Shown piece by piece: positions 9,762 to 17,998 of a stretch of DNA of 57,741 bases. Both the position numbers and the translations under genes were made by a program. Position 1 is the stretch's first letter. Every line of letters begins with the position of its first letter. Below the pieces are notes generated by a model. The model saw nothing but the letters and a program-made list of their open reading frames with translations. It did not search any database and was not told the DNA's origin. The DNA comes from Spirochaetae bacterium HGW-Spirochaetae-2 (GTDB lineage Bacteria > Spirochaetota > Spirochaetia > Sphaerochaetales > Sphaerochaetaceae), in NCBI GenBank assembly GCA_002839355.1, contig PGXW01000034.1:1-57741 (forward strand), in the 5' to 3' direction.

Positions 9762-10542
9762 GATGCGCAGGTCTTCCATCAAGCGGCTGTTCGACCTGGA
9801 CGGCATGCGGGCACTGGTGATAGGTGGAGCTGAGGGCATAGGGTTCGCGATCGCACGGGCCTTTGGAGCGTTCGGTGCGCAGGTTGTCTTGGCGGATAGG
9901 AATGAACCGCTCATGCGACAGAGCCGGGATCGACTGACTGCGGAAGGTTGCGAGGCCGAATGCCATCCTGTCGATGTCGCAAAAATGGAATCCGTGCAGA
10001 TGCTGGCTGATTTCTGCATACAAGGTGGTGGTATCGATATCGTGGTGAACAGCGCTGCGATAACAAGACGCCAGGAAGTCCTGGATATGGATGAACAGGC
10101 ATGGCGGAGCATTGTGGATGTGAATTTGCATGGAGCGTACCATGTGGGCAAGACCTTTGCCGAAGTTATGAAGAGCCAGAATCGTGGTGGACGGATGATT
10201 TTCCTTGTTTCCACCGGAGCGTATAGGGCAGCGGCGAATTTTGGCGCCTATAGTGCCAGCAAGGCAGGTGTGGTCATGCTGACCAAAACGTTGGCGTTGG
10301 AGTTGGCACCATATGGGATACTGGTAAATGCCCTGGCACCGACGGCTACCGACACGAGTTTCACCGCCGACTACTATGCCGCAAACCCATCGAAACGCGA
10401 TGCAGTGGCCGCGAACCACCCCTTGGGACGGATTGCGGTTGCCGATGACTACATGGGGGCGGCAGTATATTTGGCAAGCGAAGCGTCATCGTTCGTAACC
10501 GGATCGATGTTGGTTGTCGACGGTGGCAAGACAGCAAAATAG
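9754..10542 (+). CDS. Short-chain dehydrogenase/reductase (SDR)
   Basis: A 262-residue classical SDR that oxidises or reduces a hydroxyl/keto group with NAD(P). The dinucleotide motif is VIGGAEGIGFAIA (G24-x3-G28-x-G30), NSAA is at residues 99-102, and the catalytic residues are Ser153, Tyr166 and Lys170 (YSASK). ADRN after the second strand, with Asp48, favours NAD. The C-terminal PLGRIAVADDYMGAAVYLAS segment is typical of sugar or sugar-acid SDRs such as gluconate or mannonate dehydrogenases. It overlaps the upstream gene by 8 bases and lies between the two GH67-like paralogues, so its substrate is probably the sugar they release. Confidence 0.92.
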   Translation: MSEMRRSSIKRLFDLDGMRALVIGGAEGIGFAIARAFGAFGAQVVLADRNEPLMRQSRDRLTAEGCEAECHPVDVAKMESVQMLADFCIQGGGIDIVVNSAAITRRQEVLDMDEQAWRSIVDVNLHGAYHVGKTFAEVMKSQNRGGRMIFLVSTGAYRAAANFGAYSASKAGVVMLTKTLALELAPYGILVNALAPTATDTSFTADYYAANPSKRDAVAANHPLGRIAVADDYMGAAVYLASEASSFVTGSMLVVDGGKTAK

Positions 10543-10552
10543 GAGCAATATT

Positions 10553-12208
10553 GTGGACTTTTCATTCAGGGGTGTAGAACTGCATTCGAATCGGATGTGG
10601 CAATTGTCTCATGTGGAACGCACATTGGATTTCATGCGGCGGTATGATATGAACGCCTTGATATTCCACCAGAACGACCTGGTGGACCAGCTGGTGTTTC
10701 CCCATGCGATATTTTCCGATTCCCTCATGTGGAAGCGCTGGCCGGTCAGGATGCATACCATCTACAACAATCGGAAATATATAAATAAGATCATAGCCGA
10801 TTCAGCGAAGGTCGGAGTTGGCCTCTACCTTGAGATCAAGGAGCTCTCCTTTCCCGAAATGATCTTCGAGACAGTCCCGGGTCTGCTCAATGCCGACGGT
10901 ACGGCCTGTCCACAGAATCCGTTCTGGTTTGAATTGCTGCGGATACGATTCGTCGAACTATGCGAAGCCGTTCCTGGTTTGGCTGGAGTGATCGTGAGCA
11001 TCGGGAGCAGGGAAAGCCGGTTGTCCCTTGCCTCTGGTGGTTGCGGATGTGAAAAGTGCAAGCATGCCAAACGGGAAGATTGGTATCTGCAAGTGACCCA
11101 GGTGATGCATGACGTACTGTCGACCCATGGCAAACGCCTGATCATGCGGGATTTCTCCTACACGGCTGATGAACAGGGTATCATCATCGATTCTGTACAG
11201 GCCTGTTCGTCGGAAATCGGTGTTGCCATGAAGGTGACGCCCCACGATTTCTACCCAACTTTTCCAACCAATCCGAAGATCGGCTTGGTTCCGCAGAACC
11301 CCCAATTCGTCGAGTTCGACACCTGGGGGCAATTCTTCGGGCTGGGCGTCTTCCCCTCTTCAATAGTTGGAGACATCGCCGCGCGCATGGCCGAGTGCAA
11401 GGAAAAAAATGTGTACGGAGTATGGTTCAGGACCGACTGGGAGGTGATGTACGAATGCAGCACGGCCAATTCCCTGAACGTCGTGAACCTGTATGCTGGT
11501 GCGCTCTTGTCGAAAGATACCACCACGGCCTTGGATGATGTTTTTCGCAAGTGGGTGGGTGATGGTTTGGTCTCGTCCTTGGTTTCCGGATCGTACAACC
11601 AGATTCCACAGAAGACGAACAATCCCGATGCGTGGCGCAGCTTGAGAGTGTTGATGGAGGCCGGTTGGGAAGTCATGCGGACTTCATCGTATGTTCGTGG
11701 CCATGTATTCATGGAGGATGACCAGATCCCCGATTCCGTGGAACGTGCCTACGACATGATGGTCCGCATCCATGGACGCGATGCATGGGATCCCGGAGCC
11801 TCGGCCCTGGTGGCTCCGACAGAAGAGAACCTTGAGGCGATTCGGGCAGAGAAGCAGGCATCCCAAGAACTGGTGCGAAAACTCTCCACCCTTTGCCCTC
11901 CGGACTCGTTGGGACTAGCACCCGAAGTGACTCGACAGCTGGAAACCCTGCTCAACCTGTATATCATCTATGTGGACATGATAGCGGCTGCCAGTGACGC
12001 GGTGTTCACCACAGCGATCGCACAGAATACCAAGAGGCAAGCGGATATCCTCCGGGCCCGGGAATCGCTGGCTCCACTACTTGCGATACGGGGAATTATC
12101 GAACAGGTGTTCGCCGAAGGTTCATACCCCCACTACATACACTGGCTGCTCGATGAATTGCGCATTGACAAGTTGTACCAGGAGTGTGCGATCGCACTTG
12201 CGTACTGA
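10553..12208 (+). CDS. Putative glycoside hydrolase, distantly GH67-like (paralogue B)
   Basis: A 551-residue paralogue of the gene at 8016. A GTG start at 10553 is chosen because AGGAG lies 8 bases before it, overlapping the SDR stop, and the protein then begins VDFSFRGVELHS, matching the paralogue's DFSVRGLELHS; a TTG at 10514 is unlikely. Shared features are HQNDLVDQLVFP, C-x-C-x2-C (Cys164, 166, 169), TPHDFYPTFP with Asp232, VEFDTWGQFFG with Glu254, and FRTDWE. The Asp-Glu spacing of 22 is the same in both. Two different paralogues in one operon suggest two linkages or two steps on one oligosaccharide. Function is inference. Confidence 0.6.
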   Translation: MDFSFRGVELHSNRMWQLSHVERTLDFMRRYDMNALIFHQNDLVDQLVFPHAIFSDSLMWKRWPVRMHTIYNNRKYINKIIADSAKVGVGLYLEIKELSFPEMIFETVPGLLNADGTACPQNPFWFELLRIRFVELCEAVPGLAGVIVSIGSRESRLSLASGGCGCEKCKHAKREDWYLQVTQVMHDVLSTHGKRLIMRDFSYTADEQGIIIDSVQACSSEIGVAMKVTPHDFYPTFPTNPKIGLVPQNPQFVEFDTWGQFFGLGVFPSSIVGDIAARMAECKEKNVYGVWFRTDWEVMYECSTANSLNVVNLYAGALLSKDTTTALDDVFRKWVGDGLVSSLVSGSYNQIPQKTNNPDAWRSLRVLMEAGWEVMRTSSYVRGHVFMEDDQIPDSVERAYDMMVRIHGRDAWDPGASALVAPTEENLEAIRAEKQASQELVRKLSTLCPPDSLGLAPEVTRQLETLLNLYIIYVDMIAAASDAVFTTAIAQNTKRQADILRARESLAPLLAIRGIIEQVFAEGSYPHYIHWLLDELRIDKLYQECAIALAY

Positions 12209-12209
12209 G

Positions 12210-12267
12210 CGTGCCTGGCACCATTTTTCAATTTTGTATACAAAAACCAAAGTTGGTGCCAGGTACC
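12210..12267. repeat. R1 repeat, full 58-bp copy
   Basis: A complete R1 unit with the perfect 14-bp inner palindrome TTTTGTATACAAAA and outer arms GCCTGGCACC and GGTGCCAGGTACC. It starts one base after the TGA of the upstream plus-strand gene and overlaps the 3' end of the minus-strand HAD gene, so it fills the whole convergent gap. Confidence 0.88.
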
Positions 12268-12842
12268 AGCAACGCTTTCATTCCGGCTGCTTTTGCCCCC
12301 GCCACGTTGGTTTCCATATCGTCGAAGAACAAGATCGAACCGGCGGGCACACCCGATACCGAGACCGCGTGTTCGAATATCCTCGGATCGGGCTTGTTGA
12401 TCCCCAATTGCCCCGAAATGACGAGGTGGTCGAAGTGGCGGGTCCAATCTTGGCCCTCGACAATCGTATGGTAGGTGGCCGTCGACATGTTGGAAACCAT
12501 CATGGTCACCATACCCGAGGCATGCAATTCCTCCACCCACCGCAGCATGAAGGGCCGCATATGGGAAAATCCCTCGGTGTCGATCTGTTGCAAGCGGGGA
12601 ATCGCCGAGGAGCGGGGAACCGAACTGCCGCAGGAATCGAGGACCAAGGACCAGTATTCGGTGACAGTCACCTCATCGGAGTCCAGCTGGTTGCGAAAAC
12701 GCGCCCAGGCTGCCTTGAATGGTTCGGGCGGGACATGGGCGACCTCGGCAAGCCGAAGCATGCCGCTCGGATCGATGAAATCCGCCAATACTCCGCCAAA
12801 GTCGAATGCGAACGCTTGGATACCCGGTGTCGGTGTGTGCAT
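12228..12842 (-). CDS. HAD-superfamily hydrolase with repeat-encoded C-terminus
   Basis: A 204-residue HAD phosphatase-like protein of subfamily IA (YihX/epoxide-hydrolase-like). Motif I is FDFGGVL, with the nucleophile Asp but Gly where phosphatases often have the second Asp. Motif II is MMVSNMS, motif III Lys is in GINKPDPRIFE, and motif IV is FFDDMETN. The ATG at 12842 fits the fold start; upstream in-frame codons add a hydrophobic stretch unlike the family. The last 13 residues, from about LVPGT, are encoded by R1 (12210-12267), so the natural C-terminal strand and helix seem replaced. Possibly still active. Confidence 0.8.
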   Translation of the reverse strand: MHTPTPGIQAFAFDFGGVLADFIDPSGMLRLAEVAHVPPEPFKAAWARFRNQLDSDEVTVTEYWSLVLDSCGSSVPRSSAIPRLQQIDTEGFSHMRPFMLRWVEELHASGMVTMMVSNMSTATYHTIVEGQDWTRHFDHLVISGQLGINKPDPRIFEHAVSVSGVPAGSILFFDDMETNVAGAKAAGMKALLVPGTNFGFCIQN

Positions 12843-13229
12843 GTGTGTACCGTTCCTTTGTGTATAGGGAAATTGCTCCCACAATTGTACCATTTTCCCC
12901 AGGTGTCCGCTATCGAAAAACCCATGCTTGAAGGTAAATAGTGCGGTAAATTGAAGCAAAAAAACCATGATATGGGGTGGGTGGAGAATTCGATTCTTGC
13001 CCCCTATTGCACCCCAACCTTTGCCAGGTCATCTCCTAACGTTGCCCAAATATGACAAAGCTGCCCCCGGCACCGCGCAACCATATACCGAAGGTCAAAA
13101 AATGTATGATTTGACTGTAACAATTGGCCGCGACAGGCTAAAATGAAACGGGAAGTGGCACCAACGCCGAATGCAAAGAGACCGTATGCAAAGAAAACGG
13201 CACAAGCACACCCGAACCAAGGAGGATCG
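12843..13229. other. Intergenic region between HAD and LacI-fusion genes
   Basis: About 390 bp without a convincing gene. It holds the divergent upstream regions of the HAD gene and of the LacI-binding-protein fusion. A TTGACT is at 13111-13116 and TAAAAT at 13139-13144, but their spacing of 22 bases is too wide for a confident promoter call. AAGGAGG at 13219-13225 is the ribosome site of the fusion gene. Confidence 0.5.
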
Positions 13230-15434
13230 ATGGCGACTATCAAGGACATCGCCCATCTTGCCGGCGTCTCGCAGGGAACAGTATCGAACGTGCTGAACGG
13301 GAAAGGCATCGTGAGCAGCGAAAAGATCCGCCTGGTGGAAGAAGCGGCGGCACAACTGGGCTATACGATCAACGAACGGGCAAAGATCCTGCGCAAGGGG
13401 AAAAGCAAACTTTTCGCAGTGATCCTGCCGAACCTGCGGTTCCGCCAATACGTCGACTTCTACGTCTCGTTCTCCAACTTCGCGGAGAACCACGGCTACT
13501 CGATCCTGCTGTTCATCTCCAACAACAACCCGGAAACCGAACTGACCATCCTCTCGAGGATCCGTTCGGCCATGGCGACAGGAGTGGCGACCTTCTCCTG
13601 CCTTCCCGCAGACTCGAGCGCCTACACCGACATCGGCTTCGCCGAGCATGAAGTGCTGTATGTGGAACGCGACCGCTCCTACGCGTGCAACTACATCGGC
13701 TTCGATTACCGTGCATGCGGCGAAGCGTTGGCACGTCTGGCATTGAAACGGCACATGAAATCGGTGGCCGTTCTCACCGACGACCCGTCGTTCTCGCATG
13801 AGGCACAGTTCATCGAAGCCTTCGACAAGACCATCGCCACGAACAACCGCTGCGTGGTCACCCATCTGCACACCGACCTGTTCCGTCGCCATTCGAGTGC
13901 ATTCCAGGTGTTCTCATCCACAATTCCCGACGGGATCTGTATCTCGACCTATGGATTTGCCCAGGCGGTGCGGGAAGTGTGGTTGAACTTCTACCAAGGA
14001 TCGGAAACCTCCATCTGCACCGTCTCTCCCATCTTCACCATGCCGGAGAGCAACTACACCAAGTACGAGTTGAACTACAGTCTGCTCGGGCGGATTGCCG
14101 CCGAAACATTGGCGGACACCACCAGGACCAAGGCATCACCCAGAAAACAACAACTAGAGAACAGCGGATTCCGCAATTGGGACGACGTGCATGTGGCCAG
14201 CGGACACCAAGGGGCCAAGAAGTTGCATGTGCTGACCATCGACAGCCCCGCCGCCGTGGCTATGCAAAGCCTCTCGCGCATCTACACCCAGACGACCGGA
14301 ACGGAGGTGAACATCTCGGTATTCTCCTACGAGGAGATCCACGAAGTACTCACCAGCATGGATGCCTCCAGCATGTACGACATCATACGCCTCGACGTCA
14401 CCTGGCTCTCCTGGTTCGCCGAGAAACTCCTGGTTCCATTGGAACAGATATATCCGGACGCCCACAAGCTCCTCGACCGGTTCGTGGAAGGACTGGGGAC
14501 ACGGTATTCGCATGTCGGGGAGACCTTGTACGCAATACCGGTATCGCCGAGCAACCAACTGCTGTTCTACCGCAAGGACCTGTTCGACAGTACCGCCTTG
14601 AAACGGCTGTACCACGAGACCTACAAGAGCAGCCTGCGACCGCCAAAGACCTTCGCCGAATTCAACCAGATCGCCGAATTCTTCACCAGGACCACGAACA
14701 TGCAGTCACCGGTCGAATATGGCACCACCACCACCTTGGGTTCCACCGGCGTGGCGGCCACCGAATACCTCACGCGGTACTTCGCCCGGACCGAATCGCT
14801 GTTCACGTCCGAAGGCAAGCTGCTGCTGGACAGTGAAGAAGCCTTATTGGCTTTGGAAGACCTGATCGCCGTCAAACCCTCGGCCCCCGAACGGTATTGC
14901 ACCTGGTGGACCAACGCCGCGCAGAGTTTCGCACAAGGCAACGTGGCCATGACGATCCTGTACAGCAACTTCGCCTCCGAGATCATCGGAAGGGATTCGA
15001 AGGTCATCAACAAGATCGGCTTTGCGGTGGTACCGGGAGCGAACCCGATCATCGGGGGTGGCTCGCTGGGCGTCAGCCGCTACAGCAAGCATCCGCAGCA
15101 GGCCTTCGACTACATCAACTGGCTGTGCAACGAACCGCTCTCCTCGGCCATGACCCTGCTCGGCAGCGTTCCCGCATGCAAGCAATCATATGAGAACTAC
15201 GAGATCGTGAACACCTATCCGTGGTTGGAGTTGGCCAAGGATTCCTTCTCGCTGTCGCATTACCAGCGCACACCACAGCCGAACAAGGGTCGCTTCGACG
15301 AACGGCGGTTTCTGAGTATCCTCGGTATGGCGGTGAAGAACGCATTCAGCGGGGTCGTCTCACCCCAGGAAGCCCTGCAGTCGGCCCAGACCCAGTACGA
15401 CGCGATTGCCCGGGAGATCACCGCATCGAGGTGA
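13230..15434 (+). CDS. LacI-type regulator fused to a solute-binding-protein domain
   Basis: A 734-residue protein with an unusual build. Residues 1-50 are a LacI helix-turn-helix (MATIKDIAHLAGVSQGTVSNVLNGKG). Residues 55-320 look like the LacI/PBP1 sensor (FAVILPNLRFRQYVDFYVSF). Residues 328-734 look like a complete family-1 extracellular sugar-binding protein (HVLTIDSPAAVAMQSLSRIY through NKIGFAVVPG). No signal peptide exists, so the binding domain is cytoplasmic and probably a second ligand sensor. The ATG at 13230 follows AAGGAGG by 4 bases; an earlier in-frame ATG at 13143 lacks a ribosome site. It faces the ABC operon 15468-19324 tail to tail, its likely target. Confidence 0.88.
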   Translation: MATIKDIAHLAGVSQGTVSNVLNGKGIVSSEKIRLVEEAAAQLGYTINERAKILRKGKSKLFAVILPNLRFRQYVDFYVSFSNFAENHGYSILLFISNNNPETELTILSRIRSAMATGVATFSCLPADSSAYTDIGFAEHEVLYVERDRSYACNYIGFDYRACGEALARLALKRHMKSVAVLTDDPSFSHEAQFIEAFDKTIATNNRCVVTHLHTDLFRRHSSAFQVFSSTIPDGICISTYGFAQAVREVWLNFYQGSETSICTVSPIFTMPESNYTKYELNYSLLGRIAAETLADTTRTKASPRKQQLENSGFRNWDDVHVASGHQGAKKLHVLTIDSPAAVAMQSLSRIYTQTTGTEVNISVFSYEEIHEVLTSMDASSMYDIIRLDVTWLSWFAEKLLVPLEQIYPDAHKLLDRFVEGLGTRYSHVGETLYAIPVSPSNQLLFYRKDLFDSTALKRLYHETYKSSLRPPKTFAEFNQIAEFFTRTTNMQSPVEYGTTTTLGSTGVAATEYLTRYFARTESLFTSEGKLLLDSEEALLALEDLIAVKPSAPERYCTWWTNAAQSFAQGNVAMTILYSNFASEIIGRDSKVINKIGFAVVPGANPIIGGGSLGVSRYSKHPQQAFDYINWLCNEPLSSAMTLLGSVPACKQSYENYEIVNTYPWLELAKDSFSLSHYQRTPQPNKGRFDERRFLSILGMAVKNAFSGVVSPQEALQSAQTQYDAIAREITASR

Positions 15435-15467
15435 AAGGCGATGGAATGGGGGTGATGCCTTGGCGCT

Positions 15468-16163
15468 TCACACCGATTTGGGCAACAAGGGCACCAGACC
15501 GAATCCCTTCTCCTCCAGCACGGAGCGGAAATCGGAATCGAGGTGGATGCAGAAGACCCGGCTCCGCTCGGATTTGACAAACAACTTCTCCAACTCTTCC
15601 AGCGTACCGTGGGTAGGGTGGTCGCTCACCTGCAGGCTCGTGTCCTGGTAGATGCGTTCGATCTTGTGTTCCAAGAATTGTTGCAGCACGGAATCCGGAA
15701 TGCCCGTCGAGTCTCCACTGTAGTAGAAGCTGCTGTCGCCGGTGTGTACGATATAGCCGAAACACCGCATGTTCTCGACATGCTCGACCTCGATCGGCTC
15801 GAAGGAGATGCCGTCGTGCTGCGGATACAGCGGCAGGTATTCGTAGTTCGACCGCTCGATGCCCATGAGATCGAGCAGCTGGACCACCGTATCCAACGGA
15901 TGGACGATGCGGATGGGTTTGTCCAACACATACCGGCAATAGGATACCAGCGATCCGAGGCTTCCCACATGGTCGCAATGCAGGTGTGTCACGATAACCG
16001 AAACCCGGTTCGCTGAAAGCAGTTCGGGAAGGTTCCATATCCGGCCGAAGGTGCTCTCCCCGCAATCGAGGAGGAAAAACTCCCCGTTTTGGGAGAAGCA
16101 TGCGTTTGAATTGTCCATGGCGGGGTTGAAAGCAGCCCCAGTACCTAAGAATGTGAGATCCAT
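15468..16163 (-). CDS. Metallo-beta-lactamase-fold hydrolase
   Basis: A 231-residue MBL-fold protein. The start MDLTFLGTGAAFN and the metal site THLHCDHVGS (HxHxDH, near residues 59-64) are clear, with further ligands in GYIVHTGDSSFYYSGDS. It resembles RNase Z/PhnP-like and sugar-lactonase-like members, which hydrolyse phosphodiesters or lactones. It is the last gene of the operon SBP-permease-permease-MBL, 13 bp after the permease, so it probably acts on the imported compound or a derived ester. The precise reaction cannot be read from the sequence. Confidence 0.85.
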   Translation of the reverse strand: MDLTFLGTGAAFNPAMDNSNACFSQNGEFFLLDCGESTFGRIWNLPELLSANRVSVIVTHLHCDHVGSLGSLVSYCRYVLDKPIRIVHPLDTVVQLLDLMGIERSNYEYLPLYPQHDGISFEPIEVEHVENMRCFGYIVHTGDSSFYYSGDSTGIPDSVLQQFLEHKIERIYQDTSLQVSDHPTHGTLEELEKLFVKSERSRVFCIHLDSDFRSVLEEKGFGLVPLLPKSV

Positions 16164-16176
16164 GATGGTGGTTCCT

Positions 16177-16998
16177 CTATTTTATGCCTGAACTGACGAA
16201 ACTGTTTATGAATCGTTTTTGGAATATGAAGAATGCGATGACCAGGGGCGCGCTGATGATAAAGGTGGCCGCGCACACGTTCGCCCATTGCATGACCGCC
16301 TCCTTCGATTTCGCGAACAACGCGAGTCCTACGGTGAGCGTGCGGTTTTCAGGAGAGTTGGTCACGATCAATGGCCACAGGAAGTTGTTCCAGTGGTAAC
16401 TGACCGACACCAGGGCGAAGGAGAGGTAGGCGGCCTTGGACGAGGGGACATACACATGCCGGATGATCTGGATGAGGTTGCACCCGTCGATCGTCGCAGC
16501 CTCGCTGAGGGCCAACGGAACGGTCTTGAACATCTGCCTGAGCAGGAATATGCCGAAGGCGCTGCCGAAGAAGGGGAGCATGATGCCCAACTTCGTATCG
16601 GTCAGACCCAGGTCGGCGAGCATCATGTAGTTGGGGCTGATCAGGACATCGTTGGGGATGATGATCTGGATGAAGATGATGATGAATATGAGTTTTTCGC
16701 CCTTGAACTTCAGCACCGCCAAGGCATAGGCCGCCAAGGTCACCGTGACGAACTGCACCGAATAGGTGGCTACGACGACAATCAGCGTATTGAGGTAGTA
16801 TCGTCCGAAGGGCACGGCGTTCCAGACATACTTGAGATTGTCCAGCGTCGGTTTCGTCTTCGGGAGAATCGACATGGTGTACGAGGCTTCGGTGAACGCG
16901 GTGCCGACCATCCAGATGAGGGGAATGAGCCAGATGATGCCGAGGGCCATGCCACCGATAGTGAAGGCCGGGTGAAAGTGCTTGTGTCCGGTTTTCAT
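16177..16998 (-). CDS. ABC sugar permease (MalG-like)
   Basis: A 273-residue permease with six helices, an EAATIDGCNLIQIIRHVYVP docking loop and the end FINSFVSSGIK. It is the second permease of the operon and follows the first by 13 bp, with AGGAGGGA upstream of its start. Length is normal for the family. No ATPase subunit gene is nearby. Confidence 0.92.
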   Translation of the reverse strand: MKTGHKHFHPAFTIGGMALGIIWLIPLIWMVGTAFTEASYTMSILPKTKPTLDNLKYVWNAVPFGRYYLNTLIVVVATYSVQFVTVTLAAYALAVLKFKGEKLIFIIIFIQIIIPNDVLISPNYMMLADLGLTDTKLGIMLPFFGSAFGIFLLRQMFKTVPLALSEAATIDGCNLIQIIRHVYVPSSKAAYLSFALVSVSYHWNNFLWPLIVTNSPENRTLTVGLALFAKSKEAVMQWANVCAATFIISAPLVIAFFIFQKRFINSFVSSGIK

Positions 16999-17011
16999 AT
17001 GCAGGTCCCTC

Positions 17012-17899
17012 CTAGTTGTAGTGGATCTTCCGATCGCTCTTGACGAATTGCAACATGGCTATCGCAAGCATGATCACCAGCATGATCACCGTCAGTGCCG
17101 ATGCCTTGGCCTGGTCGAACCATGCGAAGCCCTGCTGGTAGATATAGAACAGCAGCATCGTGCTGGCATTGTTCGGTGCCCCCTCGGTCATGATCACAAT
17201 GTGGTCGACCAGCTTGATGCTATTGGTCAACGCGATGGTGGAGACGAACAGCAATGTCGGTCCCAACAACGGCAGGGTGATCTTCTTGAATGCTGTCCAG
17301 CCGGTGGCTCCGTCGATCCGCGCCGCCTCGTACAGTTCACCCGAAATGTTCTGCAATCCGGAGAGGAAGAAGATCATGAGGTAGCCCGCCTCTTTCCAGA
17401 CATACATGAACGCCATGGCCGGTTTGACGCTTTCCTTGTAGGAGAGTACGTTCATGGGTTGCATGCCGAGCTTGAGCAGGAACTGGTCGAGCATGCCGCT
17501 GTCGGCCATATAGATGAACATCCAGATGCTGGCAATGGCTATCATGGGCATGACCACCGGGTAGAAGAACGAGGTGCGCAGGAATCCGACCCCCTTGCGC
17601 TTGTGGTTCACCAGCGATGCGAGCGCCAAGCCCAACACCATGCTGGGGATGACGGTCATGAGGGAGAAGGCGACCGTATTGCCGATGATCTTCCAGAAAA
17701 TCGCCGAACCGAACAGGTCCACGTAGTTCTTCAGCCCGATGAATTCGGGTTTCATCATGCCCAGCTCATACCGGGTGAATCCGAGGTATATGCTGCGGAA
17801 GATGGGAAATACGGTAAATGTGAGCAAGAATACCAGCGATGGAGCCAAGAGGGCCCATGCGGTAAGGTTGGTCTTTACGGTCCGTTTCATCTTTTTCAT
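17012..17899 (-). CDS. ABC sugar permease (MalF-like)
   Basis: A 295-residue permease with helices starting LTAWALLAPSLVFLLTF and the docking loop EAARIDGATGWTAFKKITLP. The ATG at 17899 is chosen because translation from the earlier start at 17989 would run through the intercistronic hairpin and add residues unlike the family; ATG 17890 is an alternative. Neither has a strong ribosome site. It forms the channel with the MalG-like permease next to it. Confidence 0.9.
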   Translation of the reverse strand: MKKMKRTVKTNLTAWALLAPSLVFLLTFTVFPIFRSIYLGFTRYELGMMKPEFIGLKNYVDLFGSAIFWKIIGNTVAFSLMTVIPSMVLGLALASLVNHKRKGVGFLRTSFFYPVVMPMIAIASIWMFIYMADSGMLDQFLLKLGMQPMNVLSYKESVKPAMAFMYVWKEAGYLMIFFLSGLQNISGELYEAARIDGATGWTAFKKITLPLLGPTLLFVSTIALTNSIKLVDHIVIMTEGAPNNASTMLLFYIYQQGFAWFDQAKASALTVIMLVIMLAIAMLQFVKSDRKIHYN

Positions 17900-17952
17900 T
17901 GGTTTAGTATCCCATACGGTCGTGGCGAACACCAGTAGACTTCGGAAAAGGT

Positions 17953-17980
17953 TGCCGGAACCAAAGGTATGGTTCCGGCA
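17953..17980 (-). promoter_or_regulatory. Intercistronic hairpin after binding-protein gene
   Basis: TGCCGGAACC (17953-17962) and GGTTCCGGCA (17971-17980) form a perfect 10-bp stem with an 8-base loop. It lies between the minus-strand binding-protein stop and the permease start, the same position as hairpins in the other transport operons here. Confidence 0.75.
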
Positions 17981-17998
17981 GTAAGGCAATACAGGTGC

